Part shown: piece by piece, positions 1-13,100 of the stretch
Layout: every line of letters starts with the position of its first letter
Numbering within the stretch: the stretch's first letter is position 1
Assembly (NCBI GenBank): GCA_039707465.1
Contig: CM077645.1
Coordinates: forward strand, 149,415,503-149,479,502
Source of the DNA: Rhabdophis nuchalis
Taxonomy: Eukaryota; Chordata; Lepidosauria; Squamata; Natricidae
Direction: 5' to 3'
DNA: 64,000 nucleotides
Notes under the pieces: generated by a model
Told to the model about the DNA's origin: nothing
Seen by the model: the letters and a program-made list of their open reading frames with translations, nothing else
Database searches by the model: none
Translations under genes and position numbers: made by a program

Positions 1-1353
1 GGCCCAACCCAGCTGCAACCAATGCCAGCCTTGCTAACACAAGGGAATGGGATCCAGGAGGAGGGAACGATGGAAAGGGGGATGGGCCTACACTGCCCAG
101 ATGCAATTTTAAGAAGCTCAGGGCAATGGGAAAAGGGGGCTGGCCCCACCAAACCTTGCACGCCCACCCTGGGGGTCAGACTCGGAAAAAGCTGGAGGGG
201 CCTCGCCAAGGATGCTCACCTGACAGCTACTCTCCCTCTCTCTCTCTATGTCTCTCTCTCTCTCTCTCTCTGTGTCTCTATGTTTGTGTGTGTTTGTCTC
301 TCTCACACACACAAACACTCCCCCCCACTTCCTATCTCTGTCTCTCTCCAGTGGCATGGTTTAATCATTAGCCTGAATGCTCAGAAACAGGTTCCAAACC
401 ATAGAAACTGAATTCAAATTAAGCCATGCTAAGCCAAAATCTAATATATCTTGAGTTTCATGTGAAATTTTTGGAAAAGAGGTTTTTGGAATAAACTATT
501 TAAAAACATTAACTGAGAATTGTACTGTTGAATTGTTGGAAAAGAACAATAAAAGCATTTGTTTTCTAATTTGGAATTTATCTTGGCTATTTTTCTTTGA
601 ATTATAATGTTATTTTAATGGATAATTTTATATTCTTAAGATAAAAATGGAAGATAGTTCATATTGTTCCTGGCCAATCCATTTTGCTTCCCTTAAGGTA
701 CAAGCAAATGCCAAAGTTTTGTCCATGTACTAAAAGAAATGTGCACTTAGTTGTTTCTTATCCATATCCAACTGAACATTTGTGGACCAGTGCCAAATCC
801 ATAGTAATTTATTAGCCTTTGATGAACAAACCAAAATGTTCATTCATAGCGCCATCTCATGAAACTATTTTTTCCGGATTCTTGGGGAAGTTGAAATATT
901 TCTGAAGAACATCAGGAACTGTTGTTTTGGCTTACTTAGTGAATAGATAATTGCTTTCCAACACTATATTTTTTTAGGAAATGATGTGAGTGTTGGATTG
1001 TTCCTAGTCAGGGCCAGCAAGGTTTTTAAACAATTTCAATTTATTCCCTAAATTGTTTTTAAACAAAGCACATATATGTGATTTCAAAAGAACCAAGGAC
1101 CATGAGGACATTTTGTCTAAATCCTTGAAGCTAAATCAGACTTTATGTAGATAAGATTTTGGCTCAGACAAATGGATCACGTGACTGAAAGCATGCTTTT
1201 TCTTTTTCCTGTTTTCAGGAAAAGGAAAAAAAAGGTGGGGGGGGGGAAGGACTCCCAAACAAAACCTATTATGATATCCATTGAAAAAGTTATTTACGTA
1301 AGGCAAGATTATCTACAATCAGAAAATGCTTCTGGCATATAATACATTGATTC
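1..1353. other. intergenic, no gene recognised
   Basis: Mostly AT-rich single-copy sequence between BLOC1S5 and the expected next gene downstream. It contains a CT/TG-rich simple-sequence block (about 228-350) that creates spurious reading frames on both strands. No exon of TXNDC5, the neighbour I would expect, is recognised. Confidence 0.6.
228..350. repeat. CT-rich microsatellite with TG/CA segments
   Basis: Runs of CT dinucleotide interrupted by TATGTCT and followed by GT and CA runs. Confidence 0.85.
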
Positions 1354-1616
1354 TACTGTGTTTCCCTGAAAATAAGACAGGGTCTTATTTTCTTTTGAAC
1401 CCCCCCAAAAATAAGCACTTGGCCTTATTTTTAGGGAGGTCTTATTAACTTTGAGGTACAGGAGGCAGTGAGCATGGCCATTTCATGGCTGCTGCTGTTT
1501 CGCAATATTTTCAGGGAGGACTTATTTTCAAGGTAGGGCTTATTTTAGCGCATGCACTCAAAAGACCGATTAGGCTTATTATCTGGAGAGATCTTATTTT
1601 CAGGAAAAAAGGGTAT
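1354..1616. mobile_element. non-autonomous DNA transposon, GAAAATAAGAC-type inverted repeats
   Basis: Ends carry inverted copies of TTTCCCTGAAAATAAGAC, with further inverted CTTATTTTCAGG motifs inside. A second copy in opposite orientation is at 53672-53908. No transposase remains. The ends look hAT-like, but no convincing target duplication is left, so the superfamily is tentative. Confidence 0.6.
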
Positions 1617-1729
1617 GTGATCACCACCAAAAAGATTCTGAAATTTAAGAATAACAATTTGGATAATTAAGAATATTTGAATGACAGTTCTAAGAATGCA
1701 AATTTATAGTAGTCTTTGTTAACCTAGAT

Positions 1730-1863
1730 CAGGGATGTTAAACCCGCGGCCTGCGACCAAATGCGTCACACGCTGGCCATGCCCACCCCCATTTTAGCAA
1801 AGGGGGGGAAAGTAGTGATATACCAAGTGATGATAATGTGTCATGGCAAGTTTGATACCTTTG
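1730..1863. mobile_element. hAT-like MITE, CAGGGGTGTCAAAC-type ends
   Basis: Starts CAGGGATGTTAAAC and ends GTTTGATACCTTTG. Imperfect flanking copies ACCTAGAT and ACCTTAGT hint at an 8-bp target duplication. Same family as 12701-12834. Confidence 0.5.
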
Positions 1864-1871
1864 ACCTTAGT

Positions 1872-3324
1872 AGCTTGAAGGAAACACTATTTTGAGTAGA
1901 GTAATTGTGGATTTTTTTATAGGTTAAATGCCTCATTTCTCTTAGATAACTTTGTTAGCAGGCCAACCATTTATGCTAAGTAAACTAACCCTAAAGATCA
2001 GCCAGAGTATTTGAAGAAAAAAAGAAAGACATGATCCACAGGTATTTCAGAAACCCAAATGATCTTAGAATAGATTCAGCCAGCACTTCTGCTAACAGCA
2101 TTAAAAACAATTTTATTTTAGAAATTCCTGGGCTGCTCGGATAAAACAAAGATATTATTCAGTTCAGTGTAATGTAATATGAGCAAGCAGCTAAAAAGAA
2201 AGAAAGAAATGCTGGATGAGTTTGACAGTCCAGTGATAGAAAAAGATGTTCATTACCACTTACCTTCTGACCTTTAAGTGGCGAATACTTCCTCATTGTT
2301 ACACAGATTAAAATGGCTTTAAAAGTTGACATTATCAATATTGATGTGCCTGCAAAACACTACAGGACCAGGGGTGGGGGGAGCATCTGCATGTCACTCC
2401 TTAAATTTCCCTTCCTGGATCAGCCACGTTCTAATACATCTTTTCTGAAATGACAGAGGACACTCTTATCATTGGGGGCCCGGATGGGAGCAGGGAGAAA
2501 GGGGAAGCAACCTGGCATTTGGGAGCCCTTACAAGAATATTTTCCTAGAATAGGGACTTCCTCCCCATCAAACCTGTGTGATGTCAGATATCACTGGGAG
2601 CAGGGCTAGGTAGGGCTTTAAAAACCATAACCAACGTTTTGACTTGTACTTATTAAATAGTGCATCTTTGAAAGGAGTGGCATTATGTGGACAGCCTACA
2701 ACCTGTGAACTGCTGCTTTCTGCACTACCTTACCTTCCAAATGATCTTCCAGGGCAGACACATGGAGAATGCATTGCAACTTTTCAATCCAGAGGTTACC
2801 AAAACATATTTGATTATGCACATTAAGACTACTGGGCCGTGAAAGGTTGTAATCAGAGCACAAAATGGATGAGTAAGTGGAAGAGAGAATAAATAATAAT
2901 AATCAAGAGGCAGCTTAGGAAAGTGAGTTGACAACATATTCACAAATGCCCAATGGCCCAGATGGTTTTTTCATTTCGTCATACCAAAGAGATTTCTCCT
3001 TAATTAATTCATTATAAATGAGAGATGAAGACTCTCATAATGTCCAAGATTATGTAGTAATTCTGACTAGTAGTAAAAAAAATGTATCTTATTTGAAACC
3101 TGTGTACATTTACTTTCCTGATCCTTGCCAGTTGTGAGGGTCTTGACAATGGAGCTCTACAAACGTCATTTTGGTCCATAGCTGCCACTCCTGCATTGAG
3201 CGGGAACTTTAAATCCAGAAGAGCCTTAAGATTGCAAATCTATTTTAAATGATGGAGTTCAACCTGTCAAGAACCAATGATGAAATATCACTGGATCTAG
3301 TGACCATGCATCAGAAGCTATAGC
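1872..3324. other. intergenic, nothing recognised
   Basis: Single-copy-looking, moderately AT-rich sequence. Short open frames (for example near 2644-2943) show no family resemblance. Confidence 0.5.
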
Positions 3325-3332
3325 CTCTGAAC

Positions 3333-3876
3333 TAGGGGTGGGTTCCTGCCAGTTCTAACCTCTTCTATAAACCCTCCCCCAGGGGTGTTCAAATTTGACA
3401 GCTTTAAGACTTGTGGATTTCAACTCCCAGAATTCCTCCTCTCGTTCTTCATCTTGATGATGTGCGGACAGGCGGGGGGAGGGAGCTGGAACCGGTTCTA
3501 AATGGCACTGTAGATTTGTGGAACCTCCCTCCCCCCGCCTGTCCGCACATCATCAAGATGAAGAACGAGAAGAGGAATTCTGAGAGTTGAAATCCACAAG
3601 TCTTAAAGCTGTCAAATTTGAACACCCCTGGGTTTTTTTTTCTAAAGGGTTAGGGGTACAAGGGTCTTGTAACTTGACAGCTTTAAGACTTGCATGCTTC
3701 AAATGCCAGTGTTTCTGAGCCAACATAGTGGTTGCTAAGCAAGAGTGTTGTTAAGTGAGTTTCACCACATTTTACAAGTTAATCATGCCCACCCGGTCAC
3801 ATGGCCGGCAAGCCACTCCCACAAAGCAGGCCATACCTACAGAAGAAGTTCTAAAAATTTTTGAAACCCACTACTG
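3333..3876. mobile_element. hAT-like element with a long internal palindrome
   Basis: Outer ends GGGGTGGGTTCCTGCCAGTT and AAACCCACTACTG are flanked by CTCTGAAC (3325-3332) and CTCTAAAC (3877-3884), a 7/8 target duplication. Inside, 3380-3485 and 3524-3630 form inverted arms of about 106 bp. The same outer family occurs at 11763-12070. Confidence 0.65.
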
Positions 3877-3904
3877 CTCTAAACCCAGATCTACTCCATC
3901 TTTA

Positions 3905-4500
3905 GGGGATTGAGTACACCTATCCAGATCCTAACAATCTCTAGGAATCTTGTTCAACCTAGAATTGAGATGCTCAAGTTTTAAATATACTGTTGATATC
4001 TGAACCCATAGCAAGGGATGAATTCTCCCAGTGGCTATGTATAGATAGTAGGAGGGTTGAACCCTTAAGAACCTCACAATGAAAGGCTTTCTGACTTGAC
4101 CTCTACCTCCCACCATTAGTGACTCTCCCAACCAATCCCAGAGGAAGGTGTAGAACCATTGTAATATCATATATTACACTTCAAATCCCTGGAGAAAGTC
4201 CAGAAGGATTCTGCAGTCACTGGCGTTGAACATTTCTCATAGATCAAAGAGGAATAGGAGGTCATGTTTCCCCCATTCTGGTCTCACCACAGGTAATCAA
4301 CAGGAGTGATCGGTGTGATCTTGGTTGGTATAACAGCTTGACTAAGAAACTTTCACACAGTCCTTTCTTCTGAGGTCTTCCACAACCACTTTCTCAACTA
4401 GCTTAATTAAAAACGACAACTTAGAAAGTAGTTGATGGTTCCCCAAACTAGCTGGTGAAGCTATGATTTCTTTATCGAGGGTACATTACCACCTATTTTT
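3905..4500 (-). mobile_element. decayed L2-like LINE, reverse-transcriptase part
   Basis: Minus-strand translation in mixed frames still shows a degraded form of [16 protein letters not shown] and VLQWFYSFL, the fingers/palm segment of L2-type reverse transcriptase. Many stops and frameshifts; an old copy. Confidence 0.5.
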
Positions 4501-6042
4501 TAAAGCTGTTGGTGTCACTCCAGGATATATTTACCATTGCTCTCATCCAGCCTCTGTCATCTCCATAAAGGAAGTGGTGATGCAACCCATAAGAAGTAAA
4601 GTTGATATTACAAAGGACTTTTTCCATTCTTAACTTAAATTTACCCCAGTTAATCATGCCAGATAAACTCTGGCTCACTTGATCTTCCCAGTTGCCAGAT
4701 CTGAGTTCAGAACAGTTTTGTCCTCTAGATGCACTGCAAACTCTTCCCAGTGATCTAAGTGATGTTTTGGTCTGCTTTTCCCAAAAACGGACAGAAACCA
4801 GGCAATTCCTTGGAAAGTGAGTTGGGTTGTTAAAAGTGAGGCAAGTTGTATCCATTCACTTTTGCATCATGTGTGGAACTAATGTCTGTGACTCTCTTCA
4901 CTGCCGTCTGCCTGTGTATTCAGAAAAAAATAACTTTTATACTGGTTTTATTGTTCAGAAGTAATTGACAAATTGGTTTGCCTTCTTATGATGTCTTCCT
5001 CTGGGCTTCAGCATTCTCTTTAGTTTCTCGAGCATGATAAACAATTTGGTACTGCACTGGATTGTTGCAACCAAAAATATGTTGCTGCAAAAACATTTTG
5101 AAGAAAATGGTGCAGGCAACCAGATTAATATATAAATAGCATTGGAAGATAGGGATGTCAAAAACAGGTAGCAATAAACTCACTGTCAGTTTGAAAGCTT
5201 GTTAAATTCTTCTACTGCCATCTGTTGATGAGAAACAAAGTGCAGCAGTTCCATCAGTGGTTTGCTTCCTTGTTAGATCCAACACAATTCCTGGAAATTT
5301 CTTATATGTTGCCAGTGTAGGGTTCCCCCCCCCCCCTTACAATATGGAAGTGGTTTTCCACTGCCTTATTTTCAAGATCTTTTTCCAGTCCAGTCTAGCC
5401 TACAGCCCTGGTATTTCCTGGTTGTTTTCCAAGAATTAATTAGGCAGGGTTGACCCAGCTTAACCGTCTGAGATCAGCCAAGTCATATTCTTATTTCTTG
5501 TAAAGTGTGAAACAAACAATAATGTACCAGGAATGTATTTTACATATTCAATGAATACCATTTTGACATCTGAGTACAAGCATTCATTTCCCTCTAATAA
5601 TTACCTCAGCTGGTGAGTACTAGGAAGTTGGTAATCTGATCAAGCTGTTTCTTTTGAGAAACAAGAGAAAAGAGTTGGAATGCTGAAGGAAACCCAAAGG
5701 TTTTAGAATAATAAAAAAGCTTTAATTATGTATTTATGGTCTGTAGAGCTGCCTATCTCACAGCAGTGACTGGACAGGATACAAAAATTAAAACCACAAC
5801 AACCCATGACATTCTGGGTGAAAACAACAAATTGGTTTGCCTTCTTATGATGTCTTCCTCCAAACAAAAAGCTATATCACCATCATAGCTTGCCTATCTC
5901 TTAGCTCAAGTGGTGGGGTTAAAATAAAACACCAAGTCAATCAAACAAGGTTGAAACATGCACAATGGATAGATAAAGAACTAAATTTGGTTGTTCTCTC
6001 CTCCCCACATAAATATCACAGGAATTGTTTGTTTATGTGTGC

Positions 6043-6146
6043 ATGTATGTATGTATGTATGTATGTAGGTATGTAGGTAGGTAGGTAGGTCTTGGTTTTC
6101 CCGTGTACGATTAAAAGTGTGTGTGTGTGTGTACACACACACACAC
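6043..6146. repeat. GTAT/GTAG tetranucleotide and GT/AC dinucleotide tracts
   Basis: (GTAT)n passes into (GTAG)n. About 30 bp later a GT run meets an AC run, forming a small palindrome. Confidence 0.85.
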
Positions 6147-9100
6147 AAATTAGAGGGTCAAATTTCTCACTGACATAATTTGTCAACTGTTTTTCTCTCT
6201 TAATATAATTTTTTTATAATGGCTTTAGTATACCTTGTATGTTTATTTGCATTTGTTTATTGTTTTTTTTTATTGTGAGTCACTCAGAGACATATGTAAG
6301 ATGGGCAGCTATATAAATTAAATGAACAAATAAATATGTCAATAATGGTGGGTGATGGGAGAGGAAAGAGTAAATATTTATTAAATACATTTTAAGACTA
6401 AGGGTTAGGCATTTATTGGCATTCAACTATATTAAAAACCCAAGTGGTTTTTTAAAGATTCTTGGAAATAATGAAAAAGTCAAATGGATGATTTCAAAGT
6501 CTAGGAGGAAAACTTCCAGAAATGATCTCAGCAGCAAGGAATTATTCTGAGATATTTGTATAAAAGTAGAAGTTGTTAATTCTAGTATTCAAACTGTTAG
6601 GAGGGATTTTGTCACAATCTCAAATTCTATGCAAAATCAGAAACAAAATCTGATAATTTTTCCTAAAGAGTAGTAGTAAAAATGGAACTAGATCCATACT
6701 AGATCACTAGAAATAGGCAATTACATAAAACTGATCTACTCTGATTTATTCATTCCTAATCTTTTAAATATTACTTTGAAGTTGTGTTTGTTCTTCGTGA
6801 ACAATTATTGAAATCCAGGTGCTCTCTAATAGTTAGGCAATATGTATGGCTTTTGAGGTTCCTCATAAAAGACAGGGATTTTTTTCCTCCTTATTGTCTG
6901 AAAAATTGGCAGATCTGTATCTTCGAGAGTGGAATAAATATGAGAACTGAAATTTTTATTCTCATTTGAAAGTCACACGCTCTCCAACTTTTCCAAACTG
7001 TTCGTTGTTGGTTTTTTGTTTTGTTTTTTTTTAAAGGGAGAAGACGACACAATAACAACGGCATTCCTGAAATAATGTACAAAGACACGCTCGTCGTAAC
7101 TGCAACAACGGAAGGATGCTAGGAAAAATGCCAAAGGTTTATGTTGGGAGAAATGTCCACCCAAGTGCATACCGATTTTAGTGCAAACTCGAAGGGGAGG
7201 TGGGGGGGTGAGGTGGGGTGGGTGGGGGGGAGAAAAATCTCAGCTTTAAGGAATCGGACAGATTGACACAAATGAAAAATATAGCAAAATGTCCAATTGC
7301 GTAAATTCACCCATCCCTGGCTTTTAACTTAAATGCTAGGGCTTAATTGACGGTGAGGATATTTAGGACCTTGCATTAATGTAATATACATCTCAGCAAC
7401 GTATAACTAACTCCACCATCCCACATCTCTGCGTTTCCAAGCACTACAGCAGGGTGTGTGTGTGTGTGTCCAAATTTGGCAACTTTAAGACCTGTGGACT
7501 TCAACTCCCAGAATTCCTCAGCTAGCATGGCTGGATTTTGGACTCCCAGAATTCCTCAGCCAGCATGGTATGTCCAAAAATGTTATGCCAACAGGATGGG
7601 TAACATAATTACAACAGCAAACAAGAAAGCATTGTAAAGAGCAATGGAAAACAAGAGATGGGTGAAAAGACAGTAAATTAAGAACAAACTGAACAATAAA
7701 TAAATCAAAATAGGCTATTAGAGAATAATTACAACAGAATATTTATTTTTTTGGGTCCCTATTTTCAAAAACTAAACAGGTAGGTAGGTAAAAGAAAATG
7801 AAAGCCCCCAATGAAGACCGAGGGAAATAAAGGAAAGAGAAGAAAATGAAGATTGGGAAGAAGGTGAATAAAAAAAATCTTAACAGGAACAACAAATAGA
7901 AAAAAAACTCCGTTCCTAGCTAGCAAGAAAGTCAGAATATGAAATGGAGTACTGTACATGGGTGTGGGATGAAGGAGGTGAAGATTCAATAAGAAATTTT
8001 CAGGTGAAGCTGTGAGCTATTGCTAAACAGGTAACAGATGGGAAAGTGGAAAGACAAGACTTAACTGCCATACCAAGCAAGTAAGAACTGACATTCTTGT
8101 CTTTTAACAAATGAAGATGCCGTTGTTAGTTCTGATAAGCACTCCACAACCAGGCATTTCTCCACCACCTTTTTTCAGAGCTATAAATTGGAAGAGGTGC
8201 TCTGGGGCTACCATGTCTTTAATTTATTCTGTTATGAAAACCAAATTCAATATCCAAGGCAAAATGATATTGCAGCAAAAGCATTGATAGTCCTTTGCGG
8301 ATTAAATGCCCACAGACAGAACTCTTAAAGACCTTTTTGTAATAAACCTTGAACTCTGTTAATTTACTGTTGCACTGAGCAAGATGGGGCCACACAGATA
8401 TGAAAAACTGTTTCCTCCTGAATAGGGATTTCATTAGGAGTTCTTCTTTCTCCAGTAGAGAAATATTTTAAAGTCACCTATTGCCCCCCTCCCCTCACAA
8501 CTCACAAGAGAGTTAACAACATTCCAGCATACCTCAATGTTGGCAAATGGAGTTTTAGTCTAGCTACCTGATGATGATTGATGAAGCTTGTCAGCTATAC
8601 AGTAGTGGATAGAGCAGCTTGGCAGAAGTTCAGTGTTATTGAAAGAAATCACAAATACTTATTCCATCTCCTGTGCTCACTTTAATCACATTATCAACAG
8701 ACTGTCAGGATAGTCTTGACACTAAGCCATACATTCACACAAGCAACCTATTGTTGGCTTATTGCAATTGCAACACAGATAATGGGTAATTTTGTTTTAC
8801 ATTTCTCTATTTTATGCACTGCCCGTTAAAATAACACTCAATTTTCCTGCCTTTTGCCTAACTTCCTTCAACTTTCACCTTATTAATGCTTTTTTTTACA
8901 GATAAAATGACAAAGAACTAAATCATGAACTTTGCCCACAGTATGCACATATTTAATACATATTAAATCATGGAATTCACCCACAAATTAATCATGCTCC
9001 AGAATACTATTTACTTGTAAAACACAATTTGATCTGCAAGAACACTGCTTCTTGCAGTGCTCACCAAAAGGGCTCCACCCCCTATAATGTTAAATATTCA

Positions 9101-9360
9101 GTGAAGGGGCTACAGAGGATTCAAAGCCAACACAGGCGTCAAAGTGTGTGTGGAGCCAAAAGTAGCATCTGTAAAGAACATCTTAAATAAGCAGTGATTT
9201 TTCTTAGACTCATGTGTCACTTGCAGCTGCAGCATGATCCTGAGAAAGTCTGAGATGATCCTGAAGATATTATAGGCACATCACTGCATACTAAACATTG
9301 CATTTTGCCTTTGAATCTACACATTCCAGAGCTTTTCAGGCCATTAAACACATGAGAGTA

Positions 9361-9366
9361 TTTATT
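9361..9366 (-). promoter_or_regulatory. candidate BLOC1S5 polyadenylation signal
   Basis: AATAAA on the minus strand about 590 bases after the BLOC1S5 stop, the first such hexamer I found downstream. No cleavage site or GU-rich element was tested. Confidence 0.3.
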
Positions 9367-9957
9367 TGTATGGCCCACAGGAATAATAATAAGATAAATA
9401 CATACCTCAAAGACAGCCAACCTAATACCTTCCCATTCTCTCTAGTCAGAACAAATTCAGTGCAATAATGACTTCTTTCTCAAGGTTTTTAAAACTTATC
9501 CTGATAACCTTAGTAACATAATGAATTCATTCATGGACTTCAGACTATTATACTCCCAAGTTATGTGGCCTTTTACAGTTATTACTCTACACGTAGGGCC
9601 ATTGCTGTATGTCTGCACATAATTATGACCCCTCCCTGCCTCCAACCGAAGTGAATTCTTCAGGAAAAATAACAGGAGACCTCATTGAAAGGACTCGAAC
9701 AAAATATACCTAATTATTCATTTGGTAAATAGACTTTAAATGGTGCACTTAACATGGTTTGTTGAAGTACAATACTGTTATTGCTGCTACCAAACCTTTA
9801 GTGTATGTGTTTGGAACAATCATTCAGTGCAAGGAACCAATTTCAATTGCTAGGTAGCACTTTTGGTTTCAGCCCCTGTTATTTTTATCTAAATTCTAAT
9901 ACTGTGCTGGAAATCCTGAAACTTGAAAACTGCCGGAAAATGCCAGAAGAGAGTTTC

Positions 9958-10134
9958 TTAGAGAGCCTGTTTTGGGAGGTCCTTCTCCAAAACTGCGTAT
10001 TGTTCTTTAAGATGATCCATAGCTTTTGCATGCTCTTCATTGATTGTTGTCTTCAGGCGGTGCTGCTCCTTCATGAATTCCTCCCAGTCAGCTATACGTT
10101 GGGCTTCACCAGCCTTTAGTTTCTCGGTCTGAAG
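9958..10134 (-). CDS. BLOC1S5: BLOC1S5 terminal coding exon
   Basis: 177 bp: 58 codons and TAA. It contains DWEEFMKEQ and LKEQYAVLEKDL, the conserved C-terminal coiled coil, and ends ...PKQAL. A second AG six bases inside the exon would drop two residues; alignment length to the family favours the outer acceptor. Confidence 0.95.
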   Translation of the reverse strand, partial: LQTEKLKAGEAQRIADWEEFMKEQHRLKTTINEEHAKAMDHLKEQYAVLEKDLPKQAL

Positions 10135-13100
10135 CTGAGGAGAAAAAGCAGGTAATAAATGTTGAATCTAGCAATGAAGAAAAAAAGAATTTACATTGCA
10201 ATGAGGATATCTGTTTAAAACAAGTTATTTTTCCTTCTTTTATGAAAATGTGTAGCTTGTACCAATACAATACAATAGCAGAGTTGGAAGGGACCTTGGA
10301 GGTCATCTGGTCCAACTCCCTGCCTAGGCAGGAAGCCCCATACCAGTGATGACTAACCTTTTTTGGCTTGCGTGCCAAAAGTGGGGGGAGCGCCGGGGGG
10401 GTCATCCGTGGGCGTGCCACACCCATAATGCTATGTGCGTGATCCCCTGCTTTTGGCATATTTTGTTCACCTTTCTAGGAGCCTGGGGAGGGTGAAAACA
10501 GCCTCCCCTCCCCACCTCCAGAGGCTCCAGGAGCTTCCCTGAAGCCTCCAGAGGGCGAAAAACAACCTCAAAAGATGGCCTATGTCAGCTGGCCAGCACA
10601 CACATGTGTGTTGGAGCTGAAAGGGCAATGACTCGCATGCCCTAAGAAATGGTTCCGGGTGCCACCTGTGGCACCCATGCCATAGGTTCGCCATCACGGC
10701 CCTATACCACTTCAGACAAATGGCTATCCAACATCTTCTTGAAGACTCCCAGTGTTGGGGCATTCACAACTTCTGGAGGCAAGCTGTTCCACTGATCAAC
10801 TGTTCTAATTGCTAGGAAATTTCTCCTCAGTTCTAAGTTGCTTCTCTCCTTGATTAGTTTCCGCCAGTTGCTTCTTGTTCTACCCTCAGATGCCTTGCAG
10901 AATAGTTTGACTCCCTCTTCTTTGTGGCAACCCTTGAGATATTGGAACATTGCTATCATGTCTCCCCTAGTCCTTCTTTTCTTTAAACTAGACCTGCAAC
11001 TGTTCTTCATATGTTTTAGTCTCCTCAGATGCCTTGCAGAATAGTTTGACTCCCTCTTCTTTGTGGCAACCTCTGAAATATTGGAACACTGCTATCATGT
11101 CTCCCCTAGTCCTACTTTTTATTAAACTAGACATACCCAGTTCCTGCAACCGTTCTTTATATGTTTTAGTCTCCAGTCCCCTAATCATCTTTGTTGCTCT
11201 TCTCTGCAGTCTTTCTAGAGTCTCCACATCTTTTCTACATCGTGACCAAAACTGAATGCAGTATTCCAAGTGTGGCCTTACCAAGGCATTATAAAGTGGT
11301 ATTAACACTTTGCGTGATACCAATATATAATCGATAAACTCACAAACAGAAAGGAAAAATAAAACTATTTTAAAATGCAATAAAATTACATAAAACATAT
11401 TATTAGAATAACTGTAGCACAAACAGCAGTGGCAATCACCAAATTTTGTGCTAAGCATCAACTGTAGGTTGGACGGATACAACACATGATAGCACAAAAT
11501 CGGGCAACCTGGCAAGATGTGTCAAGATTCTGATTAGAAAAAAGCAGTGTCAGACTTTGTGCTATTTATCAGGGTAATCCTTTCAAATGAGCTATGTATC
11601 TTCCTTGATTTCCTACAGAGCAGAGATGTTCAACCTTGGTGACTTTAAAACCTGTGGACTTCAACTTTCAGAATTCTGGCTGGCTGGGGAACTCTGGGAA
11701 TTATATTTTGATCTACATGAGAGAGATTATTACATGTAGTGCTGAAAAATATAGCTTATAACCAGTGATGGGATTCAGCCGGTTTGTGAGCGAAAGAGAA
11801 GGCCGCTTTCCCTCTTTCTTCTCCCTGCTCCTTCTCCTTCCCTTATGCCAGCTGCCCTATTGCCCATTTCTTCATTGCAGTGCAGCAACTAGGATCCACT
11901 TTGATAGCGGGGGTGGGTGGGTAGTTTAACAACTGGTTTGCCCAAGTCGGGTTGGCAATCACAGGAGGTTCATCCTGCATGTGCGGTAGAGCTGGAGGAC
12001 GGGGATGGGCCATGACAGCCAACCTGACCCTGAGTGAACTGGTTATTAAATTATTTGAATCCCACCACTGCTTACAACCTAGTCCTCATATGACCATTGC
12101 AATATCCTCTCAATCACATTAACATAATTCAGATGGTTGGCATAAATCTTGTATTAATGTTGACTACAGTGCCTCAGGATCATGTGATCACCTTCCCAGC
12201 TGGCTTCTGACAAATAAAGTCAACAGGAAAACAGGAAAGGAGGTCACAAGTCATGATCAGATGAAATCTCATTTAATGATTAAGGCAATAAATGTCATAA
12301 AATTGGATAAAATCATGTGCTGCCACAGAAAAGACACGCCTCTGGGTTCTTCAAGATGGCATTGTGTGATTGATAGGATCCACAGCATGCCCATTCAACC
12401 TGATCTCATCCAGTGGATAGAAATGTGGAAACAGGCAGTCTCTAAAGTAGACTAGTTTTATGTCATGAAAGGGTTTATAGGTGATAAACAGCACTTGGGA
12501 GTCAACTGATGCATTTCAGAATGCTTAGGAGGCATGTGATATACTATGGTACATCCATCATTACCCATGTTGCCCCATTTTGGGCCAACTGCAGCTTCCA
12601 GATGATTTTCAAGGGCAGCCCCATATATACTACATTGCAGAAATCCAATCAGGAGAAGACTAAGGCATGAGTAACTTCCTGATAATGTAATAGTCTAACC
12701 CAGGGGTGTGAAACTTATGGCATCACGGCAGTGTCACGTGACCTATCGCGACTTTCGCCCCTTCACTAAACCGGGCATGAGTGTGGCCAGCATATGATGC
12801 ATCCGGCTTGCGGGCCACGAGTTTGACAGCCTTGGTCTAATAGTAAGCTAAAAAGAGATAAAATTGTCTAAGACATTTTACTGAAAGAAAAAGAACTGAG
12901 AGCAATCAATAATGGACAGGGTGTATGGAACACTATTCTCCCTCAAAATAGTTCTCAAAGCTTTCGGAGACCTGCACTGGATGAATACTTGCCATAGGAC
13001 TCTTTGGCACTCTTTTAATCTACAGAATGTATCCTGAAGCAAAGGAGGCTGGGGACTAGGCCTTATTGCATTCTGAGTGAGTATCATAGAGAAGACCAAG

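Larger units (their letters stand above)
4501..9957. other. intergenic downstream of BLOC1S5
   Basis: Mostly unique AT-rich sequence. Old LINE-tail fragments appear at about 5725-5800 and 6245-6335 and a hAT-type remnant at 7469-7570. Simple repeats are at 6043-6090 (GTAT/GTAG) and 6117-6146 (GT then AC), with a C-run at 5326-5336 and a G-rich block at 7190-7232. The BLOC1S5 3' UTR must occupy the right end. No coding exon recognised. Confidence 0.5.

Noticed and set aside
22..411. Ser/Leu/Cys-rich frames on both strands
   Set aside because: Generated by the CT/TG microsatellite.
4920..5183. Possible processed pseudogene on the minus strand (frame ending ETKENAEAQRKTS, nearby AATAAA)
   Set aside because: No protein family recognised, no poly(A) tract or target duplication that fits, so not called.
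1..9957. Search for TXNDC5 exons (thioredoxin CGHC motifs) expected downstream
   Set aside because: No CGHC-containing frame with splice sites was seen; the gene is presumably outside the window.
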